This document shows, piece after piece, positions 27,025 to 36,263 of a DNA stretch of 64,000 nucleotides. This DNA is from JAEXOD01 sp043805435 (GTDB taxonomy: Bacteria > Bacteroidota > Ignavibacteria > Ignavibacteriales > Melioribacteraceae): contig JAZDHY010000036.1 of assembly GCA_043805435.1 (NCBI GenBank), forward strand, positions 8,844-72,843. The letters are read 5' to 3'. How positions within the stretch are numbered: the stretch's first letter is position 1; every line of letters begins with the position of its first letter. The notes under the pieces are model-generated. The model was not told the DNA's origin, did not search any database, and was given only the letters and a program-made list of their open reading frames with translations. The position numbers and the translations under genes are program-made.

Positions 27025-28486
27025 CGGCTTAACTGATAACGATATTAAAATAATTAGTTCGGTTTTAGAAAAGTTTGAAGAAGTGGAAACGGCTGTAATA
27101 TATGGTTCGCGTGCTTTGGGTACTTTTCAAAAGGGTTCGGATATTGATATAACCTTAAAAGGCCAAAATTTGACTAATGATATTTGTTCGGAAATACATT
27201 TTATACTTGAAGAAGAAACTCTTTTGCCATACTTTTTTGACGTAGCAAATTACCAAACCATTACCAATATTAATCTAAAAGAAAATATAGACAGGACGGG
27301 GAAAATATTTTATAGGAAAGGATGGGTTAAAACCACATTTGCAACTTTTGCAGAAATTAATCCTTATGTAAAGTTATTAAAGGGCAATACTGCTAAATTC
27401 GTAGGAATGGAGAACGTAAATCCGTTTACTCGTAAAATCTCAGGTTTTAAGTATAAGCAGTATGATGGGGGAATGAAATTCCAAAATGGTGATACATTAT
27501 TTGCACGAATTACACCTTGTTTAGAGAATGGTAAAACGGCTTTTGTGGATCTTTTAGAAGTTGATGAATCGGCGTTTGGTTCTACAGAATTTATTGTAAT
27601 ACGTGAAAAAAAAGAAATCAGTTATGACAAATATTTATATTATTTGGCAATCTCCCCGATTTTTAGAGAAACAGCTATTAAATCAATGAATGGAACTTCC
27701 GGCAGGCAAAGAGTCCAAACAGATTTATTAAAAAATAAAATATTTTATTTACCCACATTTGCTGAGCAGCAGTCAATAGCTAATGTTCTTTCTTCTTTGG
27801 ATGATAAAATAGAATTATTGCAGGAAGAAAATAAAACACTTGAAGAACTTGCGCAAACAATATTTAAGGAGTGGTTTGTAAATTTTAACTATCCCGATAA
27901 AACCGGTAAACCGTATAAAAAAAGCGGCGGCAAAATGGTGCAGTCGGAATTGGGGGAAATACCGGAAGGGTGGAGTGTGGGGAAATATAGTTCTGTTGCT
28001 GAAGTTATAACTGGAAAAGGTATTAGTGCTGAAAAATTAAAAAAAGATGGGGCTTATGAAGTCTACGGTGCGAACGGAGTAATTGGGAAAACAGATGAAT
28101 ATTTGTTTGATGAAGAAATAATAATAACAGGTAGAGTTGGCACTTTGGGTAAAATATTTTTACTTTATAGCAAGGTTTGGATATCTGATAATGTTTTAAT
28201 TTCTAAGCCACAAAGGAAGGAGTATTATTATTTTGATTATTTTTTGCTTAAAAGAATAAATTTTCATAGCTTAAATGTTGGTAGTACACAACCGCTTGTA
28301 ACACAAACGGATTTAAAAAATGTTGTTTTTGTTATACCGCCAATTAAGATATTACTAAAGTGGGATATTAATATTACGTTATTGTTTTCAAAAATTTCAA
28401 ATAATAATGCGAAAATAAGTGTTTTAGTACAATTAAGGGATAATTTATTACCAAAATTAATGAGTGGGGAATTGAGGGTTAAATAG
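27017..28486 (+). CDS. hsdS: MntA-type nucleotidyltransferase fused to HsdS specificity subunit
   Basis: A 489-residue fusion. Residues 1-98 are a minimal nucleotidyltransferase with the MntA motif GSX10DXD (Gly30, Ser31, Asp42, Asp44) and the third Asp75 (FFDVANY). From about 103 a complete HsdS follows: TRD1 (about 103-250; FAEINPYVKLLKG), central conserved helices (about 251-300; FAEQQSIANVLSSLDDKIEL, FKEWFVNF), TRD2 (about 315-445; GEIPEGWSVGKYSSVAEV) and distal helices ending LLPKLMSGELRVK. No in-frame ATG/GTG start separates the parts before TRD1. It starts at GTG 27017 with SD AGGAA, overlapping hepT by 8 bases. HsdS sets the DNA target. The MntA part should modify HepT. Confidence 0.93.
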   Translation: MNNGLTDNDIKIISSVLEKFEEVETAVIYGSRALGTFQKGSDIDITLKGQNLTNDICSEIHFILEEETLLPYFFDVANYQTITNINLKENIDRTGKIFYRKGWVKTTFATFAEINPYVKLLKGNTAKFVGMENVNPFTRKISGFKYKQYDGGMKFQNGDTLFARITPCLENGKTAFVDLLEVDESAFGSTEFIVIREKKEISYDKYLYYLAISPIFRETAIKSMNGTSGRQRVQTDLLKNKIFYLPTFAEQQSIANVLSSLDDKIELLQEENKTLEELAQTIFKEWFVNFNYPDKTGKPYKKSGGKMVQSELGEIPEGWSVGKYSSVAEVITGKGISAEKLKKDGAYEVYGANGVIGKTDEYLFDEEIIITGRVGTLGKIFLLYSKVWISDNVLISKPQRKEYYYFDYFLLKRINFHSLNVGSTQPLVTQTDLKNVVFVIPPIKILLKWDINITLLFSKISNNNAKISVLVQLRDNLLPKLMSGELRVK

Positions 28487-28488
28487 TT

Positions 28489-29139
28489 ATGGAGGAATTA
28501 AAAAGTTTTTGTGAGTTATATATCAAGTGGAAAAATTTAACATTATTTATTGAACCGATAACATTAAGTGCATCTACTGTTAATAAGCCAGCAATTGTAG
28601 TTGGAAATTGTAAATCACTTATCGAATCAATTTGTCAAACAATACTATCCGACTTGGGCAAAAAAGTGAAACCTAGTATAAAAATTCATGAACTTATGCA
28701 ACAAACCTGCAACGAGTTAAAAATATCAAGAGAATCTAATGAGTTAATTCGGAGTTTTGTTACTGTGACAAATAGATTAGGTGAGATAAGAAATAATTCG
28801 TACATCGAACATGGCATACCAGTTGGCGAAATGGATGATTATAGAAAAAAAATAACACCGGCTGTAACAAGTTTTTTAATTAAATCAATTGAGCAACTCG
28901 CAATTTTTTTGATAAATGTATATCAACAAGAATATCCATCTGTCATGAAATCTACGCAAAAATTCAAATATGAGGATAATAAAGAATTTAATGATTCCTT
29001 TGATAATGTGAATGAAGGAATTCTGATTGGTGAATATGGACCATATAGCGCAAGCGAGGTTTTATTTAATATAGAGGTAACAGCTTATAACACAGAACTC
29101 CAAAATTACAAAATGAATAACAATGAAAACACTATTTGA
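28489..29139 (+). CDS. Abi_C-like protein with candidate HEPN motif
   Basis: A 216-residue protein between hsdS and hsdR. Residues about 33-110 resemble the Abi_C domain of abortive-infection proteins: PAIVVGNCKSLIESICQTIL, then a helical stretch, then VTNRLGEIRNNSYIEHG. Arg101-x6-His108 fits the RX4-6H motif of HEPN ribonucleases. Residues 130-165 form a helix; the remainder is unassigned. It starts 2 bases after the hsdS stop and overlaps hsdR by 17 bases. Placement inside the operon suggests a defence role, possibly RNA cleavage when restriction fails. The family call is from motif resemblance. Confidence 0.68.
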   Translation: MEELKSFCELYIKWKNLTLFIEPITLSASTVNKPAIVVGNCKSLIESICQTILSDLGKKVKPSIKIHELMQQTCNELKISRESNELIRSFVTVTNRLGEIRNNSYIEHGIPVGEMDDYRKKITPAVTSFLIKSIEQLAIFLINVYQQEYPSVMKSTQKFKYEDNKEFNDSFDNVNEGILIGEYGPYSASEVLFNIEVTAYNTELQNYKMNNNENTI

Positions 29140-32100
29140 ATCGGATGTTGAACAATTAACAGTAGAACTGTTTGAACAGCAGGGATATTTTTATCTTACG
29201 CCCGAAGAACAGGAAAATGAACGGGGCGATTTAAGCGAAGTAATATTAAAAAGCCGTTTGCGCGATAACCTTGAAAGGTTAAATCCTTATATTCCGCACG
29301 AAACAATAGATTTTGTTTGCAAGCAGATAATAAATATTCCCGCTTTTAACCAAATAGCCGATAACGAAACCTTTCATAATTTACTTACCGAAGGTGTACC
29401 TGTTGAATTTATGTATGACGGAGAGACGGTTTATAAAACGGTAAAAATAATTGATTTTGAAAACATATACGATAATGAATTTGTAGTATGTAATCAGTTT
29501 ACCGTAACTGAAAACAATTACACCAAACGACCGGATATTGTATTGTTTGTAAATGGTATTCCCCTTGTGGTAATTGAGTTAAAAAATCCGGCCGATGAAA
29601 ACGCAAAAATAGATAAAGCGTTTACACAACTACAAAACTATAAAAACAGTATTACAGGTTTATTTAGTTATAACTGTATAATGGTTATTTCGGATGGACT
29701 TGATGCCAAAGCAGGCACAATATCTTCGGAGTACTCAAGGTTTATTTCGTGGAAAACAAGTGACGGAACAAAAGAAGATAAACTAACAATACCTCAAATA
29801 ATTACATTAATAAAAGGTATGTTAAACAAAACCACTTTGTTGGATTTAGTTAATAGGTTTATTGTATTTGAAACAACAAAAAGTACAGACACCCAAACCG
29901 GAATAATAACCGTAACATCAATAAAAAAAATAGCTTCATATCATCAATATTATGCAGTCAATCGTGCAGTTGAATCGACTATACGGGCTGCATATCTTTC
30001 TAATACAACAAAATATGTTGCAAATGAAGCTCCCGAACTATATGGTGTGGCGTCTGTAACAACACAAATTAAAGGAGATAAAAAAGCCGGTGTTGTTTGG
30101 CATACACAAGGCAGCGGTAAATCGCTTACTATGGTTTTTTATACGGGTAAAATTGTGCTTGCTTTAGATAATCCTACAATAGTAGTTTTAACCGATAGAA
30201 ACGACCTTGACGGCCAATTATTTGATACTTTTACGGGCTGCAAAAAACTTTTACGCAATATTCCGGTTCAGGCGGAAGACAGAAACCATTTAAAACTGTT
30301 GTTAAAAGTCGCCGCCGGAGGTATAGTATTTACAACAATACAAAAATTCTTTCCCGCTAACGGTAATGGTATTTATGATTTACTTTCCAATAGAAAAAAC
30401 ATAGTAGTAATTGCCGATGAAGCACACCGCAGTCAATACGGTTTTGCGGCAAAAAATGTTTATAATAAAAACGGAGTTTCAACTACATACGGTTTTGCCA
30501 AATATTTGCGCGATGCACTGCCTAATGCTTCTTTTATAGGTTTTACCGGCACACCTATTGAAAGTACCGATATTTCAACTCCGGCTGTTTTTGGCAATTA
30601 TATTGATATTTATGATATTGAAAAATCTGTTTTGGATGGTGCAACGGTAAGGATTTATTACGAATCGAGACTTGCAAAAATACATTTGAAAGAAGCTGAA
30701 AGAAAAACAATTGATGAAGAAGTTGAAGCCATTGCCGAAGATGATGAAAATTCAATTCTGGAAGACGCAAAATCAAAATGGGCACAATTAGAGGCTGTTG
30801 TTGGGCATAAAGAAAGGATAAAAGAAGTAGCCGCCGATATTGTAAGCCATTTTGAAAAAAGGCAGGAAGTTTTTGAAGGGAAAGGAATGATTGTTTGTAT
30901 GAGTCGTAGAATAGCGGTTGAACTTTATGATGAAATAATAAAAATACACCCCGCATGGCACAATACAGATAAAAATAAAGGAATGATTAAAGTTGTAATG
31001 ACAACATCTTCATCCGATCCGGAAAGTTGGCAGCCGCATCAAACCACAAAACAAGACCGCAGAGATTTGGGTACTAGGTTTAAAGATAACAGCGATCCTT
31101 TAAAGCTTGTTATTGTGCGCGATATGTGGTTAACAGGTTTTGATGTGCCTTGTCTGCATACAATGTATGTTGATAAACCGATGCGCGGGCATAGTTTAAT
31201 GCAGGCTATTGCACGTGTAAACCGTGTTTACAAAGATAAACCGGGCGGATTAATTGTTGATTATATTGGTATAGCAGCAGACTTAAAAAAAGCACTTGTA
31301 ACATATACGGTTAGCGGCGGAATGGGACATCCTGTTTTGGATCAAGAAAAAGCCGTAAGGATTATGCTTGAAAAATACGAAATAGTTACACAAATTTTTG
31401 CAGATTTTAATTACAAGGCATTTTTAACTGCAAATACCGGCCGTAAACTTGAAATTATATTGGAAGCACAAGAATATATTTTGGGTATTAACGAAGGGAA
31501 AGAACGGTTTATTAAACAGGTTGTTTTGTTAAGTAAAGTGTTTGCGCTTTCTGTTCCAAATGAAAAAGCAATGAAAATAAAAGAAGAAGTCGGATTTTTT
31601 CAGGCGGTAAAAGCACGTCTTGTAAAATACGAACCAAACGAAAAAGGGAAATCAAACATTGAAATTGAAACGGCAATTCGTCAAATAGTTGATAAAGCCA
31701 TTGCCGGTGACGGAATTATTGATGTGTTTGATGCTGCGGGGATTAAAAAACCGGATATTTCGATACTTTCGGATGAGTTTTTGCAGGAAGTAAAAAATAT
31801 GCAGCGTAAAAATATTGCATTGGAGCTATTGAAAAAAATATTAAATGATGAAATAAAATTACGTTCTAAAAAGAATTTAATTCAGAGTAGAAAATTTTCG
31901 GAAATGCTTGAAAACTCAATACGAAAATATCAAAACAACCTTTTAACCGCCGTACAAATTATTGACGAATTAATTAATTTAGCTAAAAATATAAAAGAAG
32001 AAGAAAGTAAATATAAAAAGTATAATTTATCGGAAGAAGAATTTGCCTTTTATGGTGCTTTGGCTGAAAACAAAAGTGCAAAAGAAGTGTTGGGAGATGA

Positions 32101-32320
32101 ACAACTTAGGGTAATTACTGTTGAAGTTTATAAAAGCGTAAAAGGTAACGCAACAATTGATTGGAAGTTAAAAGAAAGTGTACGCGCCCGTTTAAGAAGG
32201 GATGTAAAACGAGTTCTTAAAAAATATGGTTATCCGCCCGATATGCAGCTTGCCGCAACAGAAAATATTTTAAAACAAGCCGAACAGCTTGCTGATATTT
32301 GGGCCGGTGAAGAAGATTAA
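29123..32320 (+). CDS. hsdR: Type I restriction endonuclease subunit HsdR
   Basis: Motor and nuclease subunit (1065 residues) that translocates DNA and cuts unmodified DNA. The PD-(D/E)XK nuclease is at about 137-153 (RPDIVLFVNGIPLVVIELKN). The SF2 helicase core follows: Walker A HTQGSGKSLTM (about 327), VVLTDRNDLDGQ, DEAH box IADEAHRSQYG (about 431), GFTGTP (about 473), and motif VI QAIARVNRVY. The C-terminal helical domain runs from about 860. It overlaps the preceding gene by 17 bases. All key residues are visible, so the enzyme appears intact. Confidence 0.96.
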   Translation: MKTLFESDVEQLTVELFEQQGYFYLTPEEQENERGDLSEVILKSRLRDNLERLNPYIPHETIDFVCKQIINIPAFNQIADNETFHNLLTEGVPVEFMYDGETVYKTVKIIDFENIYDNEFVVCNQFTVTENNYTKRPDIVLFVNGIPLVVIELKNPADENAKIDKAFTQLQNYKNSITGLFSYNCIMVISDGLDAKAGTISSEYSRFISWKTSDGTKEDKLTIPQIITLIKGMLNKTTLLDLVNRFIVFETTKSTDTQTGIITVTSIKKIASYHQYYAVNRAVESTIRAAYLSNTTKYVANEAPELYGVASVTTQIKGDKKAGVVWHTQGSGKSLTMVFYTGKIVLALDNPTIVVLTDRNDLDGQLFDTFTGCKKLLRNIPVQAEDRNHLKLLLKVAAGGIVFTTIQKFFPANGNGIYDLLSNRKNIVVIADEAHRSQYGFAAKNVYNKNGVSTTYGFAKYLRDALPNASFIGFTGTPIESTDISTPAVFGNYIDIYDIEKSVLDGATVRIYYESRLAKIHLKEAERKTIDEEVEAIAEDDENSILEDAKSKWAQLEAVVGHKERIKEVAADIVSHFEKRQEVFEGKGMIVCMSRRIAVELYDEIIKIHPAWHNTDKNKGMIKVVMTTSSSDPESWQPHQTTKQDRRDLGTRFKDNSDPLKLVIVRDMWLTGFDVPCLHTMYVDKPMRGHSLMQAIARVNRVYKDKPGGLIVDYIGIAADLKKALVTYTVSGGMGHPVLDQEKAVRIMLEKYEIVTQIFADFNYKAFLTANTGRKLEIILEAQEYILGINEGKERFIKQVVLLSKVFALSVPNEKAMKIKEEVGFFQAVKARLVKYEPNEKGKSNIEIETAIRQIVDKAIAGDGIIDVFDAAGIKKPDISILSDEFLQEVKNMQRKNIALELLKKILNDEIKLRSKKNLIQSRKFSEMLENSIRKYQNNLLTAVQIIDELINLAKNIKEEESKYKKYNLSEEEFAFYGALAENKSAKEVLGDEQLRVITVEVYKSVKGNATIDWKLKESVRARLRRDVKRVLKKYGYPPDMQLAATENILKQAEQLADIWAGEED

Positions 32321-32323
32321 TGG

Positions 32324-32480
32324 TAATTGTCTGAACCATGATTTATAGGATTAAAGGATTACCATGATTTTGGTGGATTGGTTTTTTGACTGTTTATAGG
32401 TTTAGTCCATCATTAACAAAAAGATTATAAACAATTTGTTTTGTATCATATCCTCCTCGTAGAGGAGGTCTGTTAATAGA
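32324..32480. repeat. Direct repeat right of the restriction locus
   Basis: Right-hand partner of 24809-24965 in the same orientation, beginning TAATTGTCTGAACCATGATT four bases after the hsdR stop. It contains the hairpin CCTCCTC-GTA-GAGGAGG at 32452-32468. After it, CTGTTAATAG occurs twice in a row (32470-32490 region). The hairpin could terminate the operon, though no T-run follows. Confidence 0.8.
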
Positions 32481-32699
32481 TCTGTTAATAGCGTTATCAG
32501 CGTTAAAATATAAAAATAGAACACAGATAACAAAAAAAAACGGATTTACACCGAAAAACCGTGTTTAGTGTCAAAATTCAAACAAATTAACTAAAAATTA
32601 ATAGAAAGGTTGTTTTAAAAATAAAAAAATTGTGGTATATTAAACATTATTATTTAATACAAATTTTTTTAATATATTTTTTTAATAATTTACTCTTTT
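32481..32699. other. AT-rich leader of the sugar transferase gene
   Basis: About 220 bases with no coding frame. An A9 run at about 32532-32540 and a long T/A-rich tract just before 32700 probably hold the promoter; no consensus is convincing. Confidence 0.35.
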
Positions 32700-33389
32700 A
32701 TGGTATTTAGGTTTAACAAATCTTTTTACGATTTTTCGAAAAGACTGTTTGATATTTTTATTGCAATTATTTTGCTTATATTATTTGCCCCCGCAATAAT
32801 AATATTTGCGGCAATAATTTATTTACAGTCTAAAGAATTCCCGTTTTATTTGCAAGATAGGTGTTTAACACTGGAAAAACACCATTTTAAAATATATAAA
32901 TTAAAAACTTTATATAATAATCGTGTTGACAATAAAAACCGCGGAATATTTATACAAAACGATTTGCAGCGTTATCTAATTCCTTTTGGTGGATTTTTAC
33001 GCCGCTCGGGGCTGGATGAAGTTCCCCAGTTATTAAATGTGTTAATAGGCCAAATGTCGTTATTAGGACCAAGGCCTTTTACAATACGCGATTTAACAAT
33101 AATTAAGGAGCATCACCCCAAATTGTATGATTTACGAAATACAATTAATAAAAAACCGGGTATTTCGGGATATTGGCAAATATTTGGTAATAGAAAAGAA
33201 GGTGTTGAAGACTTAATTAAAAATGACCTTTATTATTCGCAAAATGCATCTGTAAAGTTAGATGCAGAATTGTTTTTCCGGACAATACCTCTGGTGTTAT
33301 TTGCTATGCACTCGGATTCGGTAATGTTTGAAATAACCCAACAAAAAAACAAACCAATTCCGTTTGAAGCCGTAAAAGAATTAGAATAA
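32700..33389 (+). CDS. Bacterial sugar transferase (polyprenyl-P glycosyl-1-P transferase)
   Basis: A 229-residue initiating enzyme of the WbaP/PglC-type family that moves a sugar phosphate from a UDP-sugar to undecaprenyl phosphate for polysaccharide or glycan synthesis. Visible features: one membrane helix (about 15-37; IAIILLILFAPAIIIFAA), KIYKLKTL, LRRSGLDEVPQLLNVL (about 100-115), GQMSLLGPRPF (about 118-128) and KPGISGYWQIFGNR. The length fits the short single-domain form. It stands alone with no polysaccharide cluster beside it. The sugar cannot be read from sequence. Confidence 0.92.
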   Translation: MVFRFNKSFYDFSKRLFDIFIAIILLILFAPAIIIFAAIIYLQSKEFPFYLQDRCLTLEKHHFKIYKLKTLYNNRVDNKNRGIFIQNDLQRYLIPFGGFLRRSGLDEVPQLLNVLIGQMSLLGPRPFTIRDLTIIKEHHPKLYDLRNTINKKPGISGYWQIFGNRKEGVEDLIKNDLYYSQNASVKLDAELFFRTIPLVLFAMHSDSVMFEITQQKNKPIPFEAVKELE

Positions 33390-33598
33390 CAATTTGTAAC
33401 AATCCTGCCAAAGCCTATACTAAAAACAGTATATTAATTTTATGCATATTGCCAAATACTTTTGTAGATATCTTAATAATTGATTATATTATTAAAATAA
33501 GGTAAAAAAGTGTGCTAAGCATAATAAAAGACTTTATAAAGTTTAAGAAATTTCTTATTTTATAACAAAAATTATTCCAAATATTATTATAATTAAAT

Positions 33599-34165
33599 AT
33601 GAACAAAAAATTTGAAGAAATAGATAAAGTTTTAGTTAATAAAGAAATAATGGAAGTAAAATTCACATGCGATTTAACTAAATGTAACGGTGCCTGTTGT
33701 ACGCTGGAAAGCAGTTATGGAGCACCAATAACTAAAGAAGAGATAGAATTAATTAATATAAACCTTGCTGTAATAAAAGAATATATACCAAAAAGAAGCA
33801 TTGAAATTATTGAAAAAGATGGATTTTGGGATAGCGATGAAGATTTATTAATGACAAAAAGTGTTGACAACCATGATTGTGTTTTTGTTTATTTTGATAA
33901 CAGCATTGCCAAATGTGGTATAGAAAAAGCATATTTTGATAAAAAAATAACTTTTAGAAAACCATTATCCTGCCATTTGTTTCCTATACGGATAAATAAA
34001 TTTGGCGGAGATGTGTTAAAGTTTGAAAGATATCATGAATGCGTGCCGGCTTTAATAACAGGGCTTGAGACTAATTTAAGTATTTATGAATTTTGTAAAG
34101 ACGCTTTAATTAGGCAATATGGCCAAAAATGGTATAATCTTTTAGAAAAAAAAGCAAGAGGTTAG
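33599..34165 (+). CDS. DUF3109 Cys-rich protein
   Basis: A 188-residue protein of the DUF3109 family, common in Bacteroidota and related to the YkgJ-type Zn/Fe-binding CxxxCxxCC proteins. Seen: CDLTKCNGACCTLESSYGAP (residues about 24-43), DCVFVYFDNSIAKCGIEKAY, and LSCHLFPIRI near 122-131, with a further Cys in YHECVPAL. These Cys could bind a metal or cluster. No biochemical role is established. It ends 2 bases before rpoN and so is very likely co-transcribed. Confidence 0.88.
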   Translation: MNKKFEEIDKVLVNKEIMEVKFTCDLTKCNGACCTLESSYGAPITKEEIELININLAVIKEYIPKRSIEIIEKDGFWDSDEDLLMTKSVDNHDCVFVYFDNSIAKCGIEKAYFDKKITFRKPLSCHLFPIRINKFGGDVLKFERYHECVPALITGLETNLSIYEFCKDALIRQYGQKWYNLLEKKARG

Positions 34166-34167
34166 TT

Positions 34168-35628
34168 ATGTTATCTCTACATCTTAAACTCGGATTATCA
34201 CAAAAATTATCGCCTCAGCAAATACAATATCAAAAATTGCTGCAGCTGAATACACTCTCGTTAGAACAGAGAATCAAAACAGAATTAGAGCTTAATCCTT
34301 TTTTGGAAGAAAGTTTATTAGAAGATTTGGATATGTCTTTAGATGAAACTGAAGATAGAGATGATGCCACATCCGACGATGCCGAAGAAGAATACGATAA
34401 AAGTAAAGATGAATTTGATATTGAAGATTATATGAATGACGTAAATGTTGACGAGGATCGTTATTCAAAAAATATAGAAGAAGAAAGACTACAGCCTATT
34501 GCCCCAAGCAGAATAAGTTTAAGTGAAAATTTGTTGGAACAATTCAGAATGCTTGAGCTAAGTGAAGAAGAATATTCAATAGGCGAAGTAATTATTCAAA
34601 GTTTGGATATAACCGGTTATTTTAAACTGGATATGGCAAAACTTGTTGATGATATTAACATGTTTGAAGAAGTTGAAGTAACCGTTGAACAAGCAGAAGA
34701 AGTGTTAAAAAAAATACAAACATTAGAACCGTTGGGTGTTGGTGCCCGTACTTTGCAAGAATGTTTGCTTATACAAATTAAGGGATCGTCATTTGATCCT
34801 TATTATTCATTTTTGGCCGAAAAGGTACTTACCGATTATTATAACGACTTTTTTAACAAAAAGTTTGACAATATTAAAAAAGGATTAGATTTAACAACCG
34901 AAACATTGCGGTCAACATTGGATTTAATACAAAAATTAAATCCAAAACCCGGCGAAGGAAATATATTAAACGAACATACCAACCAGATTACTCCTGATTT
35001 TATAGTTGAAAAAGTTGATAAAAATTATATTGTTTCGTTAAACGATAAATATGGTACATCGGTTACGTTAAGCCAAACGTATTTGGATTTTATAAGCAAC
35101 CATAAAAGAAAAAGAAAAATTTCGGAAAGAGATAAAGAAGCACACAAATTTTTACGCGAAAAATATGAATCGGCTAAATGGTTTTTAGCTTCCATTGAAC
35201 AAAGAAGACAAACTTTAATGAAAATTATGCGTGCTATTGTAGAAAAACAGTACGAATTTTTTGAATTGGGTCCAAGAGCTTTAAGACCTATGATTTATAA
35301 AGATATTGCAGAAGAAATAGAAATGGATATTTCAACTATCAGCAGAGTTGTTAACGGCAAATATGTGCAAAGCCCGCAGGGAATACATGAATTGAAATTT
35401 TTCTTTAGCGAGGGGCTTTCAACCGATAGCGGAGATGAAATAAGCAATAGGCATATTCGCGAACTTATAAAAGAAATTGTGCTTGACGAATCGAAAGAAA
35501 ATCCGCACAGCGACGATAAAATAGCTGCTTTATTGCAGGAAAAAGGCATACATATTGCACGCAGAACCGTTGCTAAATACAGAGAACAACTAAAATTGCC
35601 TGTTGCAAGATTAAGAAAAGAACTATGA
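34168..35628 (+). CDS. rpoN: RNA polymerase sigma-54 factor
   Basis: Alternative sigma factor that needs AAA+ activators and reads -24/-12 promoters. The 486 residues show region I (1-50, LGLSQKLSPQQIQYQKLLQL), an acidic region II (about 55-110, many Asp/Glu), the core-binding domain (about 115-310) and region III with the HTH (SMDISTISRVV-type, about 388-400) and RpoN box ARRTVAKYRE (about 467-476). The start ATG has SD AGAGG. Its stop overlaps the next ATG (ATGA). No sigma-54 activator is encoded in the window. Confidence 0.96.
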   Translation: MLSLHLKLGLSQKLSPQQIQYQKLLQLNTLSLEQRIKTELELNPFLEESLLEDLDMSLDETEDRDDATSDDAEEEYDKSKDEFDIEDYMNDVNVDEDRYSKNIEEERLQPIAPSRISLSENLLEQFRMLELSEEEYSIGEVIIQSLDITGYFKLDMAKLVDDINMFEEVEVTVEQAEEVLKKIQTLEPLGVGARTLQECLLIQIKGSSFDPYYSFLAEKVLTDYYNDFFNKKFDNIKKGLDLTTETLRSTLDLIQKLNPKPGEGNILNEHTNQITPDFIVEKVDKNYIVSLNDKYGTSVTLSQTYLDFISNHKRKRKISERDKEAHKFLREKYESAKWFLASIEQRRQTLMKIMRAIVEKQYEFFELGPRALRPMIYKDIAEEIEMDISTISRVVNGKYVQSPQGIHELKFFFSEGLSTDSGDEISNRHIRELIKEIVLDESKENPHSDDKIAALLQEKGIHIARRTVAKYREQLKLPVARLRKEL

Positions 35629-36251
35629 TGATATTTATAAATATTCTGCTTATTGCGGGATTGTTTTTTGTTTTTGCATTTTCACACACCTATTTGGCGT
35701 CACTTAAGTTTAAAGAAAAACTTGTTTTAGCTATTGGGCCCAAAATAGCCTTTTATAGGCTCTTTTATAATGTTATTTCTGTTATTGTGTTTTATGCAAT
35801 TTATCAAATAATGCCAAAACCCGATGTAATAATTTACGACTTACAATTTCCGTATGACATTGTTATTTTAGTACTTCAATTTAGCAGTCTTTATGGGCTG
35901 GTTTATACAGGCTTTAAAATTAACGGTAAAGAATTTTTAGGTTTAAGCCAAATTAAAAGATATTTAAATAATAATTATGATGTAAAACAACTTGATGAAA
36001 AATACGAACTTAGAACCAATGGGATATTTAATTATTCAAGACATCCAATCTATTTTTTTTCGATTTTGTTTTTAGGTTTAAGACCATATATGGATTTATT
36101 CTATTTTATATTTTTTATTTGTATTACGGTTTATTTTTTTATTGGTTCGTTTTATGAAGAAAAAAAACTTGTACAATTATTCGGCAAAGAATATATAGAA
36201 TATCAAAAGAAGGTACCCGGAATTTTTCCAATTAAAATTTTTTATAAATAA
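35625..36251 (+). CDS. Isoprenylcysteine methyltransferase-like membrane protein
   Basis: A 208-residue membrane protein with five or so hydrophobic helices. The C-terminal half carries the ICMT/PEMT-type motif: TNGIFNYSRHPIYFFSILFL (residues about 126-145), then EEKKLVQLFGKEYIEYQKKV (about 182-201). Such enzymes use SAM to methylate lipids, isoprenylcysteine or small molecules. The start overlaps rpoN by 4 bases, so it is translationally coupled, but a functional link is not evident. The substrate is unknown. Confidence 0.75.
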   Translation: MMIFINILLIAGLFFVFAFSHTYLASLKFKEKLVLAIGPKIAFYRLFYNVISVIVFYAIYQIMPKPDVIIYDLQFPYDIVILVLQFSSLYGLVYTGFKINGKEFLGLSQIKRYLNNNYDVKQLDEKYELRTNGIFNYSRHPIYFFSILFLGLRPYMDLFYFIFFICITVYFFIGSFYEEKKLVQLFGKEYIEYQKKVPGIFPIKIFYK

Positions 36252-36263
36252 TGATGAATTAGT

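Noticed and set aside
27017..27420. Separate hsdS start after the nucleotidyltransferase part
   Set aside because: An ATG follows AGGAAAGG near 27322 but is out of frame and stops after two codons; the first in-frame ATG (about 27406) would cut into TRD1. The fusion is therefore taken as real.
27017..28486. Invertible hsdS phase-variation cassette
   Set aside because: No second hsdS copy, inverted repeats or recombinase lies within the locus.
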